A stretch of DNA of 64,000 nucleotides from Anthopleura xanthogrammica (lineage: Eukaryota; Cnidaria; Anthozoa; Actiniaria; Actiniidae). The position numbers and the translations under genes were made by a program. Shown piece after piece: positions 19,301 through 31,400 of the stretch (positions within the stretch are counted from its first letter, which is position 1; each line of letters starts with the position of its first letter). The notes beneath the pieces were generated by a model that saw only the letters and a program-made list of their open reading frames with translations, had not been told where the DNA came from and searched no databases. The DNA lies in contig OZ025213.1 in the NCBI GenBank assembly GCA_964019055.1, positions 2,358,769 through 2,422,768 on the forward strand, in the 5' to 3' direction.

Positions 19301-21992
19301 AATGATTACAAACCACCTATAGTGAACATCATCCAACATGGCTGCCACTTTTATTCCCTTTGGAATGATTACAAACCACCTATAGTGAACATCATCCAAC
19401 ATGGCTGCCACTTTTATTCCCTTAGGAATGATTAGAAACCACCTATCATAGCTTTTCTAAGTATCCAATAAACATTATTCTACTCTCCTATTGGATCGTT
19501 TTGTGTACCAACCTGCACAATCTTTCCACGGCCTTCCTTTAGGTAGTTGTTCATACATAGGGAACTTATACCCATACCAGGCTCCATTCATACAGGCGTA
19601 CGCCAGAAATTTCGGCTCTTCATCGAAATCGTAATTTTCATTACACTGCACAGCGCAAACGTACTCTTGTTTCGCCTCGTTGATTTTGAGGTTGCAGGAA
19701 CGAATGCCATTCGCGGGGGGGTCGTACAACGGACACCTTAGAGCTGAAAGGAGGAAAAACAACACATACTTTTAAATATAGGAAAATATTGTGAAATCAA
19801 AGCCTTGGACTAAGAAAAGAAAAGAACCAAAAAGCAATAATTCTCAGTCAAATATAATGGCGAGTCTATTGATCAGAGTGGATTTAGGAGTTTGGAGGTT
19901 TGAAAATAAGGAGAAAGAGCACCTTGATAAAGTCTAAAAGCAAAATTATAAATTGGCTTTCTGCTTTCTATATGTACTGCCACCCCTTTGAAATTATACT
20001 AGATCTGCCATTGGTACGGGTCAGATGAAAAATAGCAGATATCAGAGTTACACTTCATTGCTTTCAAACAATTGTTTCAAGTCGAGGCATTTGGGCCGAC
20101 AATAGACCCCTTTTTAATTTCCTGAGAATTAGAACCTTTTGTTTTGCCCTCCAAATTGAGCTGCAATACAAGGGGTCTATACAGTAAATGTATAGAAACG
20201 GACCCAAATGCCACGACTTAAAGCAATTGTTTGAAGGCAATGGAGTGTAACTCTGATATCTGCTATTACCCTTTGAAACATCGATTCCCCTTTTTGAAAC
20301 TACATAAATAGTTCGCTAGCTCAACTTACGGCCAACTTGAAGAGGATACGAGCAAGTTGCTGTATTTCCCGCGCTGTCTGTAGCACTGAACGTCAATGTA
20401 TATGTCCTCCAGTAGAAAAAAGATCCCGGTTTATGAGAAGACGTGATTTTTGGGGTTGAATCGTAGTTATCCTTGAACTTTGGTTCAGGGAATACAACAC
20501 GCTTGGGTCGTTTGTTTGTGTAAACTATGTATTCTTTGGGACAATTGAGGACTTGGGGTTTTTCTACATCTGAAAACAAAAGAAGAAGAAAAGTTTTGAT
20601 ACACATTTAGCACTCCCAATGAAAACGCCTACGTTCACATGTGCTTGATCCTTTGCACAAAATTCCAAAACCAAAACTTCGAATTTCATTTAATTCAATA
20701 ATTGCTTGACCAAAGTAAAAGAAGCGGAGAGGAACGGATCAGAAAATAGGGAAAAACGGCTAAAAAAATACTGTCACAGGAGCTTGTCACAGGAAATATT
20801 CGAAGAGGAAACGATGGAAACATACAGGGAGAACAAAGGCAAGGGAGAAGGGGAGAAATCATTAGTATCCAATTTAATTAATACTTTATTAAAGTTTTTC
20901 GTTTGTTTATGAAGGAAAAACGGCTGAAAAAAATAGAGAGGAGCGAGAAAAATGGCCTAAAAAATAAGGAGGGAGAATACTTAAATGCCTGTTCCTCTAC
21001 GCTCTAAAAGAAAACCACGTATCGAACGTCACTAACCATTAACCTTCACAGTAAAACTGCAATTCGACGAGAGCCCTGCATCATCTGTCGCGCTGTAATA
21101 AACTTTGGTGGCGCTATCTGAGATTTGGAATAATTGCACAGGCGCGATATTTGGAGAGTAAATCTTGATTGACGGAGATTTGCCGGAGTTGTCTTTGGCG
21201 GTAGCAACGGGAAGATTGACACGTGCATAAGGTTTGCCACGTTCATTACCAACTTCCACGTTTGCTGGACACGTGATCTCTGGAGCTAACGTATCTAGAA
21301 GATTGAAATAGCAAAAACCAGTCAGGTGCAGAATGTTTAGAATATACTTGGTAAATATAGAATTATGTAGTTTTCAGGAAGTATTTTATTTCAAATACAT
21401 ATTTAATAAACTTGAGGACCTTGTTTAGGGTTATTTGGATTACCATGAAGAATTGTAAGGGGATCGAAGGGGGCCTTCCAAGCAACAAATTGAAAGCGAG
21501 ATGATTTGCCAAAGATCTATATGAAAGTCTTGAGTATAAAGCTGTTTTACCTTTGCATTTAGCACTGGAAGTAGTCCATCTTCCATCAGACTTACAAACT
21601 CTTCTAAAATCTGAGTAGGTTCCTTGGCGCTCGAAGCCCTTTCCACAGAAGAACACGCAAACAGATGAACTAACTGATTTGAAGGCTTGTTTGGTGGTCG
21701 TGCAGTTTGCAGGGAAATAGTAACCATATTCGGGTTCAGGCAAAGGGTCGCAGTAAACAACTGAAATTATAGAATGAAATTCATTTATTTGTATGCCTTC
21801 CTTGTTAGTTCTTCCTCCTTTATTTCCTTTCTTTTCCTTTCCTTTCATCCAATCTTTCATTCAGGAGTGAACAGTCATTAAAAAGATTCAAAATTGTATC
21901 TAATTTATAATTACTTTACTAAACTTACTTGACTGAACGCCTGTAACACAGCAGAGGAGGAAAATCCAAATTATCCTTGCGTTGAACTGCAT
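16383..21992 (-). CDS. secreted sushi/HYR/GCC2-GCC3 mosaic protein, gene A (9 exons, 3'-truncated paralogue)
   Basis: Exons: 21992-21929, 21760-21551, 21294-21037, 20569-20330, 19743-19513, 18551-18361, 17822-17640, 17050-16912, 16555-16383. All junctions are GT-AG and the frame closes at 562 residues. Order: signal peptide MQFNARIIWIFLLCCVTGVQS; sushi (22-91); two HYR (92-257); sushi (258-334); a unique segment (335-505) with an RKRR furin-like site; one GCC2/GCC3 repeat (506-559) ending DCKGSY and a stop. The last exon is read past what is a splice donor in gene B, because the donor's next exons are missing here. Exons 2-9 correspond one to one with B exons 9-16. The signal-peptide exon has no counterpart in B, so this copy appears to have gained its own start. 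All exons remain open, so it may be functional. Extracellular matrix or immune role is inference from domains. Confidence 0.82.
17141..17572. repeat. repeat element ending in a (CAACATG)n array, about 36 copies
   Basis: A pure heptamer array (17316-17572) lies in intron 7 of gene A. It is preceded by a single-copy stretch (17141-17315) that starts with the complementary ctgcatgttgc. The same unit, with fewer heptamers, is at 37597-37824, and a related one is at 35937-36074. The apparent long frames across the array (repeated MQHATCN or MLHVACC) exist because 7-bp units lack stops; they are not genes. Confidence 0.95.
17888..18013. mobile_element. MITE, GCAGCTCAATTTGGAGG family
   Basis: Inverted arms aagcagctcaatttggagg and cctccaaattgagctgc around caatctcctgagaattgg, ending aaggggtctat. 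It lies in intron 6 of gene A and is shared with copy B at 38131-38253, so it predates the duplication. Confidence 0.8.
18625..19445. repeat. 63-bp minisatellite, about 13 copies
   Basis: Tandem units contain cctatagtgaacatcatcc, aacatggctgccactttt and attcccttaggaatgatta. The array sits in intron 5 of gene A, on both strands free of stops over long stretches because the period is a multiple of three. Copy B has only four or five units (38925-39208). Confidence 0.93.
20031..20267. mobile_element. fold-back element with a nested MITE
   Basis: Outer arms of about 65 bp (aatagcagatatcagagtta ... taactctgatatctgctatt) are imperfect reverse complements. Between them, at 20102-20180, sits a smaller element with ends aatagacccctt/aaggggtctat, whose left arm is partly deleted. 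The same nested arrangement, with an intact inner element, is at 39791-40106. Confidence 0.85.
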
Positions 21993-22784
21993 CGTCCTGA
22001 AACTCCGTTCACCCTGGCGAGAAAACAGGTATTTATGTCTGCCAGCAAGATGACTCCATCTGTCAAACTTACAATATTTTGAATCCAATATCAAAAGCAA
22101 AATTATAACCCAAATGTTTAGATGTGTCGCGGTCGGAGAAAAATAAAAATTATTTTTTATCAGTTTTCACAGCCGTTTATGCCCGCCAGCAAGATGACTC
22201 CAACTTACAAAACAATACAATACAATACAATACAATAATTTTATTTACTAGTTATATGAATTATGAACATTATTTTTTTGTACATTTATCAGTTTTCTAT
22301 TTCACAGAAGAAATTAATAAAGAAAATTGGTTACAATTACAAAAATAGAAAAACTAAGTTGATATCCGTCAAACTTTAGATGTTGAGATGAGTTGCGGTC
22401 GCTGAAAAATAAATAGCATTATAATTTACCAGTAAAAGCAAGACAGAATTTATATTTATTTATTCTATTAATTTGTGTACGTTTAACGAGCCTAAAGCAA
22501 AATCTAACAAAGATTCCCGACGGGGATTTTCAGAAAATTTGTCGTTGTTACTAAAACCAACTGTTGATTTCCCGAGCCAGAATACAATCATTAGGCAGGG
22601 GCGTAGCTAGATGTTTTCATAGTGTACGCACAAAGAGTTGACAATCAAATGGCAAAGATGCGAACTACTAAAATTTTGAAAACAGATGTAAGTGTAAGCA
22701 CGTGCGTATGTACGTACATGGTAGTTACGCCCCCCTGTTTGGATGATTTTTATATATATTTTAAATAAGTTTAATAAGTTAGGC
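21993..22784. other. region upstream of gene A
   Basis: Should contain the gene A promoter and 5' UTR. Holds a short (AATAC)n run at 22209-22235. No exon or other gene is seen. Confidence 0.5.
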
Positions 22785-22912
22785 CCGGTTTAGACGTCAA
22801 ACTCCACATGCGCCGAATCCAATGCAAACGAACAAAAACCTATTGTTTGGCTTCATTTGCACTAGACTCCGCACACGCGAAGAACAACGCCCAAACCGGG
22901 TCTAAATAAAAA
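22785..22912. mobile_element. possible MITE with GGCCCGGTTTAGAC ends
   Basis: Left end taggcccggtttagac and right end ccaaaccgggtctaaat are imperfect complements. The inner parts (catgcgccgaatccaatgc and gcactagactccgcacacg) also pair loosely. Short, no coding capacity. Confidence 0.55.
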
Positions 22913-22984
22913 TATAATAACGGTGAGATCAAAAAGTAAAAATATATATAATAGAAAATGAAAAATATATCAATCAATAGAAAA

Positions 22985-23515
22985 ACAGTGTGAAAAAACT
23001 GCATATATATAATAATTTTCAAACAACAATGTCTTTAACTTCTTCTTGAACATGTTCAGAGAATCCTCAAGACGTAGAGTGTCTGGTAAATTGTTCCAAA
23101 GTCTTGGACCAGCTATACAGAAAGCTCTCTCACCATGCATAAGTACGTGTTCGTGACTTAGGTATAGTTAGGAAGTTTTTGTTTGAAGATCTTAATAGTC
23201 TTGTGCGCTTGAGGGGCAAAAGCAAGTTCTTGACATAAGCTGGCGCAGCCTCGTTCAGAGCCTTAAAAACAGTGGTAAGAATTTTAAAACGTATCCTTGC
23301 CTCAATGGGGAGCCAGTGGAGAGATTTTAGTACAGGCGTTATTTGGGCATCAGGACGAGTCCTTGTCACTATGCGAGCAGCAGTGTTTAATACTCTTTGG
23401 AGCTTTTGTATTTCGTACCCAGGCAGTCCAAATAAGAGGGAGTTACATTGGTCAAGACGAGATGTGACAAAAGCGTGAACCAAAGATTCAGCAGTGTTTT
23501 GGTTAAGAAATTTAT
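22985..23515 (-). pseudogene. 3' fragment of a CR1/L2/jockey-type LINE reverse transcriptase
   Basis: Read on the - strand, 23483-23130 encodes VTSRLDQCNSLLFGLP, LQRVLNTAARIVT, LKSLHWLPIEARIRFKI and AYVKNLL, the usual C-terminal blocks of jockey/CR1-like reverse transcriptases. A frameshift near 23145 moves the continuation (MHGERAFCIAGPRLWNNLP, then LRLEDSLNMFKKKLK) to another frame. Only the last 150 or so residues remain, so this is a dead 5'-truncated copy. No poly(A) or target duplication could be fixed. Confidence 0.85.
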
Positions 23516-23562
23516 ATTTCTCAGTACTATTTTAAGAGAAAACAGTGCTCGACCTCAAAAGC

Positions 23563-23731
23563 AATAGACCTCTTTACCTTCGTATGCAAATTGCCCATTT
23601 CAGACCACATGACATTCCCTTGAGAAATGTTCTTTTGTTAAAATATTTACACATGAAAGAATCAACTACCAAGAGTGGCATCACGTGGTCTGAAATGGGC
23701 ACAACAAACAACGAAGGTAAAGAGGTGTATT
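23563..23731. mobile_element. MITE with 21-bp terminal inverted repeats
   Basis: aatagacctctttaccttcg at the left and cgaaggtaaagaggtgtatt at the right are near-perfect complements. A second inner pair (gcccatttcagaccac / gtggtctgaaatgggc) follows. About 169 bp, no coding capacity. Confidence 0.88.
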
Positions 23732-25475
23732 AAATTCGATACGGCAAAAGTTCGACGTCTGAACTGTGCCTGACTAGGATATTCAAAGCCTCATTTATAA
23801 AAAACACCCTAAGAAAACGGGTTAATTTGTATAATTTAATCAAAAATAATTTATTTGCACCATAAATTAAGAATTAAATTAATTTTAAAATATATTAAAG
23901 AAAAGTTGGATGGTGCTGATGAGGTGGCTGAAATAGTATCAATTAATCAAAGTCAGATACCCCAGTTACAATTAATTATCTCGAAATTATATAAAGATTT
24001 ATCGATCAAAACTACATCATTATTTAAACAGATGACAATTATACACACATACACACACATAGCAATTACAAGAAACAAAAACAAAATATAGAGAGTCTAG
24101 TCCCACGTAGTCTTGTAACATGGATTCAGAAGTTGCACGACTGTAACCTTAGCAACGAGTTTTCAACGAGGCTAGGTATTAAAAAAAAAGAGCGAAGGAA
24201 AATGTTTAAGCTGATTAAGCATTCCTCTTCCAGAAGACCTTATCATAGGAAAAAGATTGAAATGTTTATTGGAAGGGCGTCAAAGAAACTGTCTCGGAAC
24301 AGCAAAATTAAAGTGTGCGCATTACAGGTATAAACTGTTATGATGAGCACTGTCGGTGACAAGACTTTGAACCCGTTCATCTTTATTATCACAGGGTTGT
24401 GAAGGTGTTTTTTGTGATCCGTGATTCGGCCCTTTTTTTGGATCGTAATTCGTGAAGTTCAAAAAAAAAAAAAAAAAAAAAAAAAGATCCGTGACCTGTG
24501 AATTTCATTCCCCCCGTGATGCGGGACATATCTGCTTATTTTGAAGACCGTGATTAGTGATTTTGCATATCATTGGCTACCATGAATTTCTGTATCAAGA
24601 TTAACATTAATCGTATTTTCGTGATTCGTGAATTTGTGATAAAAAATGTCCGTGATTCGTGATCGATACCCTTATCACTTCTAGCCACGTGCACGTACAA
24701 GTTTCTTAGTAACAGCTGTACATATATAATCTATTCTCATCCATTTACTAGTATTTTTGTAATCATGATCCCTCACAAACTATCTCTCAATTAACCTTTA
24801 TTAGGGTTATTAAGAGCGACTGTCTGTAAAAATCGACCAAAATCGACTTTTCGAGGCACAAGTCAAAAAATGGATTTCGCTCTTTTTTTTGTTTATTGAT
24901 AGCCCTTAGTATGAAATACATCCTGGTGTTTTTAGTTTAGAAAAAATTTACTTGGTTCCCGAGAAATTTACAAAAATCGATTTCGGACCTACGCATCGAA
25001 AAAATGACCGCCGAGATCACGGAATTTAGTGTAAAAATAAGCGCATCGTACAGCTAAATCACTTATCTATATTTTTGGTCGGCATTTTTTATCGAAAGAA
25101 TAGATTTTCCTCTTCCTTTTGGTTGTATTTATTTTAGAATATTTGGCGTTTTAAGATCCGAAAAAAATTATTTACGAAGCTCATTATTTCCAAAGTTTAC
25201 AAATGCAAATTAAGGCCTTAAAAAACGGCTTATAAAAACTATGTGCTCTTTTTCAAAATCATAAAAAACCTACACCCAGAAGATCATCTAATGTATTTCT
25301 ATCAGAATCAAAAGAACAATCTCTGGGCAAATCATTTTTACTGTTCTGTTGAGGACGCTTTTCTGTCCCTATTTGACGACAATTCGAAGAGACAAATTGT
25401 GGTCTCGTAATATCGGCGTAAAAATATATGTGCTCTTATTCCAAATCATAAAAAACCTACACCCAAAGAATTATT
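23732..25475. other. intergenic, no gene seen
   Basis: AT-rich. At 24385-24665 words like gtgattcgtgaattt recur irregularly around a poly(A) run (24460-24485), probably a degraded short element. Near 25240-25285 and 25420-25465 the sequence aaatcataaaaaacctacac occurs twice as a direct repeat. No supportable exon. Confidence 0.5.
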
Positions 25476-28400
25476 AAGTGAAGCCATATAACCATGGAAC
25501 TTGAAGGCATTCACGAGAGGGATTGGATGAAAAAATCTAAAAAAAAAGACCAAAATCGATCAAAACCATGGGCTATAGTCCATGCTTTTTTTATCAAAAA
25601 CTATCTATTTTTTTTCTGAAAAAATACACCTTGGTTATTGGGTGTCAGAAAGTGAAGGGATATAACCATGGAATTTGAAGGCATTCACGAGAGGAATTGG
25701 ATGAAAAAATTGAAAAAAAAAAGAAAAAAAAAAAAAATCGATCAAAACCATGGGCTATAGTCCATGCTTTTTTATCGAAAACTATCTATTTTTTTTTTTG
25801 AAGAAATACACCTTGGTTATTGGGTGTCAGAAACTGAAGGGATATAACCATGGTATTTGAAGGCATTCACGAGAGGAATTGAATGAAAAAATCTAAAAAA
25901 TTAAAAGAATAAAATCGATCAAAACCATGGGCTATAGTCCATGCTTTTTTATCGAAAACTATGTATTTTTTTTTTGAAAAAATACACCTTGGTTATTGGG
26001 TGTCAGAAAGTGAAGGGATATAACCATGGAATTTGAAGGCATTCACGAGAGGAATAGGATGAAAAAATCTAAAAAAAAAAAAGACCAAAATCGATCAAAA
26101 CCATGGGCAATAGTCCATGCTTTTTTATCGAAAACTATCTATTTTTTTTTGAAAAAATACACCTTGGTTATTGGGTGTCAGAAAGTGAAGGGATATAACC
26201 TTGGAATTTGAAGGCATTCACGAGAGGAATAGGATGAAAAAATCTAAAAAAAAAAAAGACCAAAATCGATCAAAACCATGGGCTATAGTCCATGCTTTTT
26301 TATCGAAAACTATCTATTTTTTTTTGAAAAAATACACCTTGGTTATTGGGTGTCAGAAAGTGAAGGGATATAACCATGGAATTTGAAGGCATTCACGAGA
26401 GGAATTGAATGAAAAAATCTAAAAAGTAAAAAGAATAAAATCGATCAAAACCATGGGCTATAGTCCATGCTTTTTTATCAAAAACTATCTATTTTTTTTC
26501 TGAAAAAATACATCTTGGTTATTGGGTGTCAGAGAGTGAAGGGATATAACCATGGAATTTGAAGGCATTCACGAGAGGAATTGGATGAAAAAATTGAAAA
26601 AAAAAAAAAAAAGACCAAAAACGATCAAAACCATGGGCTATAGTCCATGCTTTTTTATCGAAAACTATCTATTTTTTTTTGAAAAAATACACCTTGGTTA
26701 TTGGGTGTCAGAAAGTGAAGGGATATAACCATGGAATTTGAAGGCATTCACGAGAGGAATTGAATGAAAAAATCTAAAAAGTAAAAAGAATAAAATCGAT
26801 CAAAACCATGGGCTATAGTCCATGCTTTTTTATCAAAAACTATCTATTTTTTTTCTGAAAAAATACACCTTGGTTATTGGGTGTCAGAAAGTGAAGGGAT
26901 ATAACCATGGAATTTGAAGGCATTCACGAGAGGAATTGGATGAAAAAATTGAAAAAAAAAAGAAAAAAAAAAAAAAATCGATCAAAACCATGGGCTATAG
27001 TCCATGCTTTTTTATCGAAAACTATCTATTTTTTTTTTGAAGAAATACACCTTGGTTATTGGGTGTCAGAAACTGAAGGGATATAACCATGGTATTTGAA
27101 GGCATTCACGAGAGGAATTGAATGAAAAAATCTAAAAAATTAAAAGAATAAAATCGATCAAAACCATGGGCTATAGTCCATGCTTTTTTATCGAAAACTA
27201 TGTATTTTTTTTTTGAAAAAAAAAACCTTGGTTATTGGGTGTCAGAAAGTGAAGGGATATAACCATGGAATTTGAAGGCATTCACGAGAGGAATTGAATG
27301 AAAAAATCTAAAAAGTAAAAAGAATAAAATCGATCAAAACCATGGGCTATAGTCCATGCTTTTTTATCAAAAACTATCTATTTTTTTTCTGAAAAAATAC
27401 ACCTTGGTTATTGGGTGTCAGAGAGTGAAGGGATATAACCATGGAATTTGAAGGCATTCACGAGAGGAATTGAATGAAAAAATCTAAAAAGTAAAAAGAA
27501 TAAAATCGATCAAAACCATGGGCTATAGTCCATGCTTTTTTATGGAAAACTATCTATTTTTTTTTGAAAAAATACACCTTGGTTATTGGGTGTCAGAAAG
27601 TGAAGGGATATAACCATGGAATTTGAAGGCATTCACGAGAGGAATTGAATGAAAAAATCTAAAAAGTAAAAAGAATAAAATCGATCAAAACCATGGGCTA
27701 TAGTCCATGCTTTTTTATCAAAAACTATCTATTTTTTTTCTGAAAAAATACATCTTGGTTATTGGGTGTCAGAGAGTGAAGGGATATAACCATGGAATTT
27801 GAAGGCATTCACGAGAGGAATTGGATGAAAAAATTGAAAAAAAAAAAAAAAAGACCAAAAACGATCAAAACCATGGGCTATAGTCCATGCTTTTTTATCG
27901 AAAACTATCTATTTTTTTTTGAAAAAATACACCTTGGTTATTGGGTGTCAGAAAGTGAAGGGATATAACCATGGAATTTGAAGGCATTCACGAGAGGAAT
28001 TGAATGAAAAAATCTAAAAAGTAAAAAGAATAAAATCGATCAAAACCATGGGCTATAGTCCATGCTTTTTTATCGAAAACTATCTATTTTTTTTTGAAAA
28101 AATACACCTTGGTTATTGGGTGTCAGAAAGTGAAGGGATATAACCATGGAATTTGAAGGCATTCACGAGAGGAATTGAATGAAAAAATCTAAAAAGTAAA
28201 AAGAATAAAATCGATCAAAACCATGGGCTATAGTCCATGCTTTTTTATCAAAAACTATCTATTTTTTTTTGAAAAAATACACCTTGGTTATTGGGTGTCA
28301 GAAAGTGAAGGGATATAACCATGGAATTTGAAGGCATTCACGAGAGGAATTGAATGAAAAAATCTAAAAAGTAAAAAGAATAAAATCGATCAAAACCATG

Positions 28401-31400
28401 GGCTATAGTCCATGCTTTTTTATGGAAAACTATCTATTTTTTTTTGAAAAAATACACCTTGGTTATTGGGTGTCAGAAAGTGAAGGGATATAACCATGGA
28501 ATTTGAAGGCATTCACGAGAGGAATTGAATGAAAAAATCTAAAAAGTAAAAAGAATAAAATCGATCAAAACCATGGGCTATAGTCCATGCTTTTTTATCA
28601 AAAACTATCTATTTTTTTTCTGAAAAAATACATCTTGGTTATTGGGTGTCAGAGAGTGAAGGGATATAACCATGGAATTTGAAGGCATTCACGAGAGGAA
28701 TTGGATGAAAAAATTGAAAAAAAAAAAAAAAAGACCAAAAACGATCAAAACCATGGGCTATAGTCCATGCTTTTTTATCGAAAACTATCTATTTTTTTTT
28801 GAAAAAATACACCTTGGTTATTGGGTGTCAGAAAGTGAAGGGATATAACCATGGAATTTGAAGGCATTCACGAGAGGAATTGAATGAAAAAATCTAAAAA
28901 GTAAAAAGAATAAAATCGATCAAAACCATGGGCTATAGTCCATGCTTTTTTATCAAAAACTATCTATTTTTTTTCTGAAAAAATACACCTTGGTTATTGG
29001 GTGTCAGAGAGTGAAGGGATATAACCATGGAATTTGAAGGCATTCACGAGAGGAATTGAATGAAAAAATCTAAAAAGTAAAAAGAATAAAATCGATCAAA
29101 ACCATGGGCTATAGTCCATGCTTTTTTATGGAAAACTATCTATTTTTTTTTGAAAAAATACACCTTGGTTATTGGGTGTCAGAAAGTGAAGGGATATAAC
29201 CATGGAATTTGAAGGCATTCACGAGAGGAATTGAATGAAAAAATCTAAAAAGTAAAAAGAATAAAATCGATCAAAACCATGGGCTATAGTCCATGCTTTT
29301 TTATCAAAAACTATCTATTTTTTTTCTGAAAAAATACATCTTGGTTATTGGGTGTCAGAGAGTGAAGGGATATAACCATGGAATTTGAAGGCATTCACGA
29401 GAGGAATTGGATGAAAAAATTGAAAAAAAAAAAAAAAAGACCAAAAACGATCAAAACCATGGGCTATAGTCCATGCTTTTTTATCGAAAACTATCTATTT
29501 TTTTTTGAAAAAATACACCTTGGTTATTGGGTGTCAGAAAGTGAAGGGATATAACCATGGAATTTGAAGGCATTCACGAGAGGAATTGAATGAAAAAATC
29601 TAAAAAGTAAAAAGAATAAAATCGATCAAAACCATGGGCTATAGTCCATGCTTTTTTATCAAAAACTATCTATTTTTTTTCTGAAAAAATACACCTTGGT
29701 TATTGGGTGTCAGAGAGTGAAGGGATATAACCATGGAATTTGAAGGCATTCACGAGAGGAATTGGATGAAAAAATTGAAAAAAAAAAAAAAAGACCAAAA
29801 TCGATCAAAACCATGGGCTATAGTCCATGCTTTTTTATTGAAAACTATCTATTTTTTTTTTTGAAAAAATACACCTTGGTTATTGGGTGTCAGAAAGTGA
29901 AGGGATATAACCATTGAATTTGAAGGCATTCACGAGAGGAATTGGATGAAAAAATCTAAAAAAAAAAAAAGACCAAAAACGATCAAAACCATGGGCTATA
30001 CTCCATGCTTTTTTATCGAAAACTATGTATTTTTTTTTTGAAAAAATACACCTTGGTTATTGGGTGTCAGAAAGTGAAGGGATATAACCATGGAATTTGA
30101 AGGCATTCACGAGAGGAATTGGATGAAAAATCTAAAAAAACAAAAAAAAGACCAAAATCGATCAAAACCATGGGCTATAGTCCATGCTTTTTTATCAAAA
30201 ACTATCTTTCTTTTTTTTGAAAAATTACACCTTGGTTATTGGTTGTCAGAAAGTGAAGGGATATAACCATGGAATTTGAAGGCATTCACGAGAGGAATTG
30301 GATGAAAAATCTAAAAAAACAAAAAAAAGACCAAAATCGATCAAAACCATGGGCTATAGTCCATGCTTTTTTATCAAAAACTATCTTTCTTTTTTTTGAA
30401 AAATTACACCTTGGTTATTGGTTGTCAGAAAGTGAAGGGATATAACCATGGAATTTCAAGGCATTCACGAGAGGGATTGGATGAAAAAATCTAAAAAAAA
30501 AAAAAGACCAAAATTGATCAAAACCATGGGCTATAGTCCATGCTTTTTTATCGAAAACTATCTATTTTTTCCCTAAAAAAATACACCTTGGTTATTGGGT
30601 GTCAGAAAGTGAAGGGATATAACCATGGAATTTGAAGGCATTCACGAGAGGAATAGGATGAAAAAATTGAAAAGAAAAAAAAAAAGACCAAAATCGATCA
30701 AAACCATGGGGTATAGTCCATGCTTTTTTATCAAAAACTATCTATTTTTTTTTGAAAAAATACACCTTGGTTATTGGGTGTCAGAAAGTGAAGGGATATA
30801 ACCATGGAATTTGAAGGCATTCACGAGAGGAATTGAATGAAAAAATCTAAAAAATAAAAAGAATATAATCGATCAAAACCATGGGCTATAGTCCATGCTT
30901 TTTTATCGAAAACTATCTATTTTTTTTTGAAAAAATACACCTTGGTTATTGGGTGTCAGAAAGTGAAGGGATATAACCTTGGAATTTGAAGGCATTCACG
31001 AGAGGAATTGAATGAAAAAATCTAAAAAATAAAAAGAATAAAATCGATCAAAACCATGGGCTATAGTCCATGCTTTTTTATCAAAAACTATCTATTTTTT
31101 TTCTGAAAAAATACACCTTGGTTATTGGGTGTCAGAAAGTGAAGGGATATAACCATGGAATTTGAAGGCATTCACGAGAGGGATAGGATGAAAAAATCTA
31201 AAAAAAAAAAAAGACCAAAATCGATCAAAACCATGGGCTATAGTCCATGCTTTTTTATCGAAAACTATCTATTTTTTTTCTGAAAAAATACACCTTGGTT
31301 ATTGGGTGTCAGAAAGTGAAGGGATATAACCATGGAATTTGAAGGCATTCACGAGAGGAATTGGATGAAAAAATTGAAAAAAAAAAAAAAAAAAAAAAAA

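Larger units (their letters stand above)
16170..21847. repeat. segmental duplication, copy A
   Basis: Exons, introns and even intronic repeats match 34004-41587 in the same order and orientation, with small substitutions. Differences: about 2.6 kb present in B (34204-36800, including exons 17-19) is absent here, the heptamer array and the 63-bp minisatellite are longer here, and a fold-back element has lost one arm. The right edge falls at a (CCTTT)n run that is short here and long in copy B. Confidence 0.93.

Noticed and set aside
18601..19435. Repeat proteins on both strands (DDVHYRWFVIIPKGIKVAAM and NIIQHGCHFYSL types)
   Set aside because: 63-bp intronic minisatellite, stop-free on both strands; lies inside a well-supported intron.
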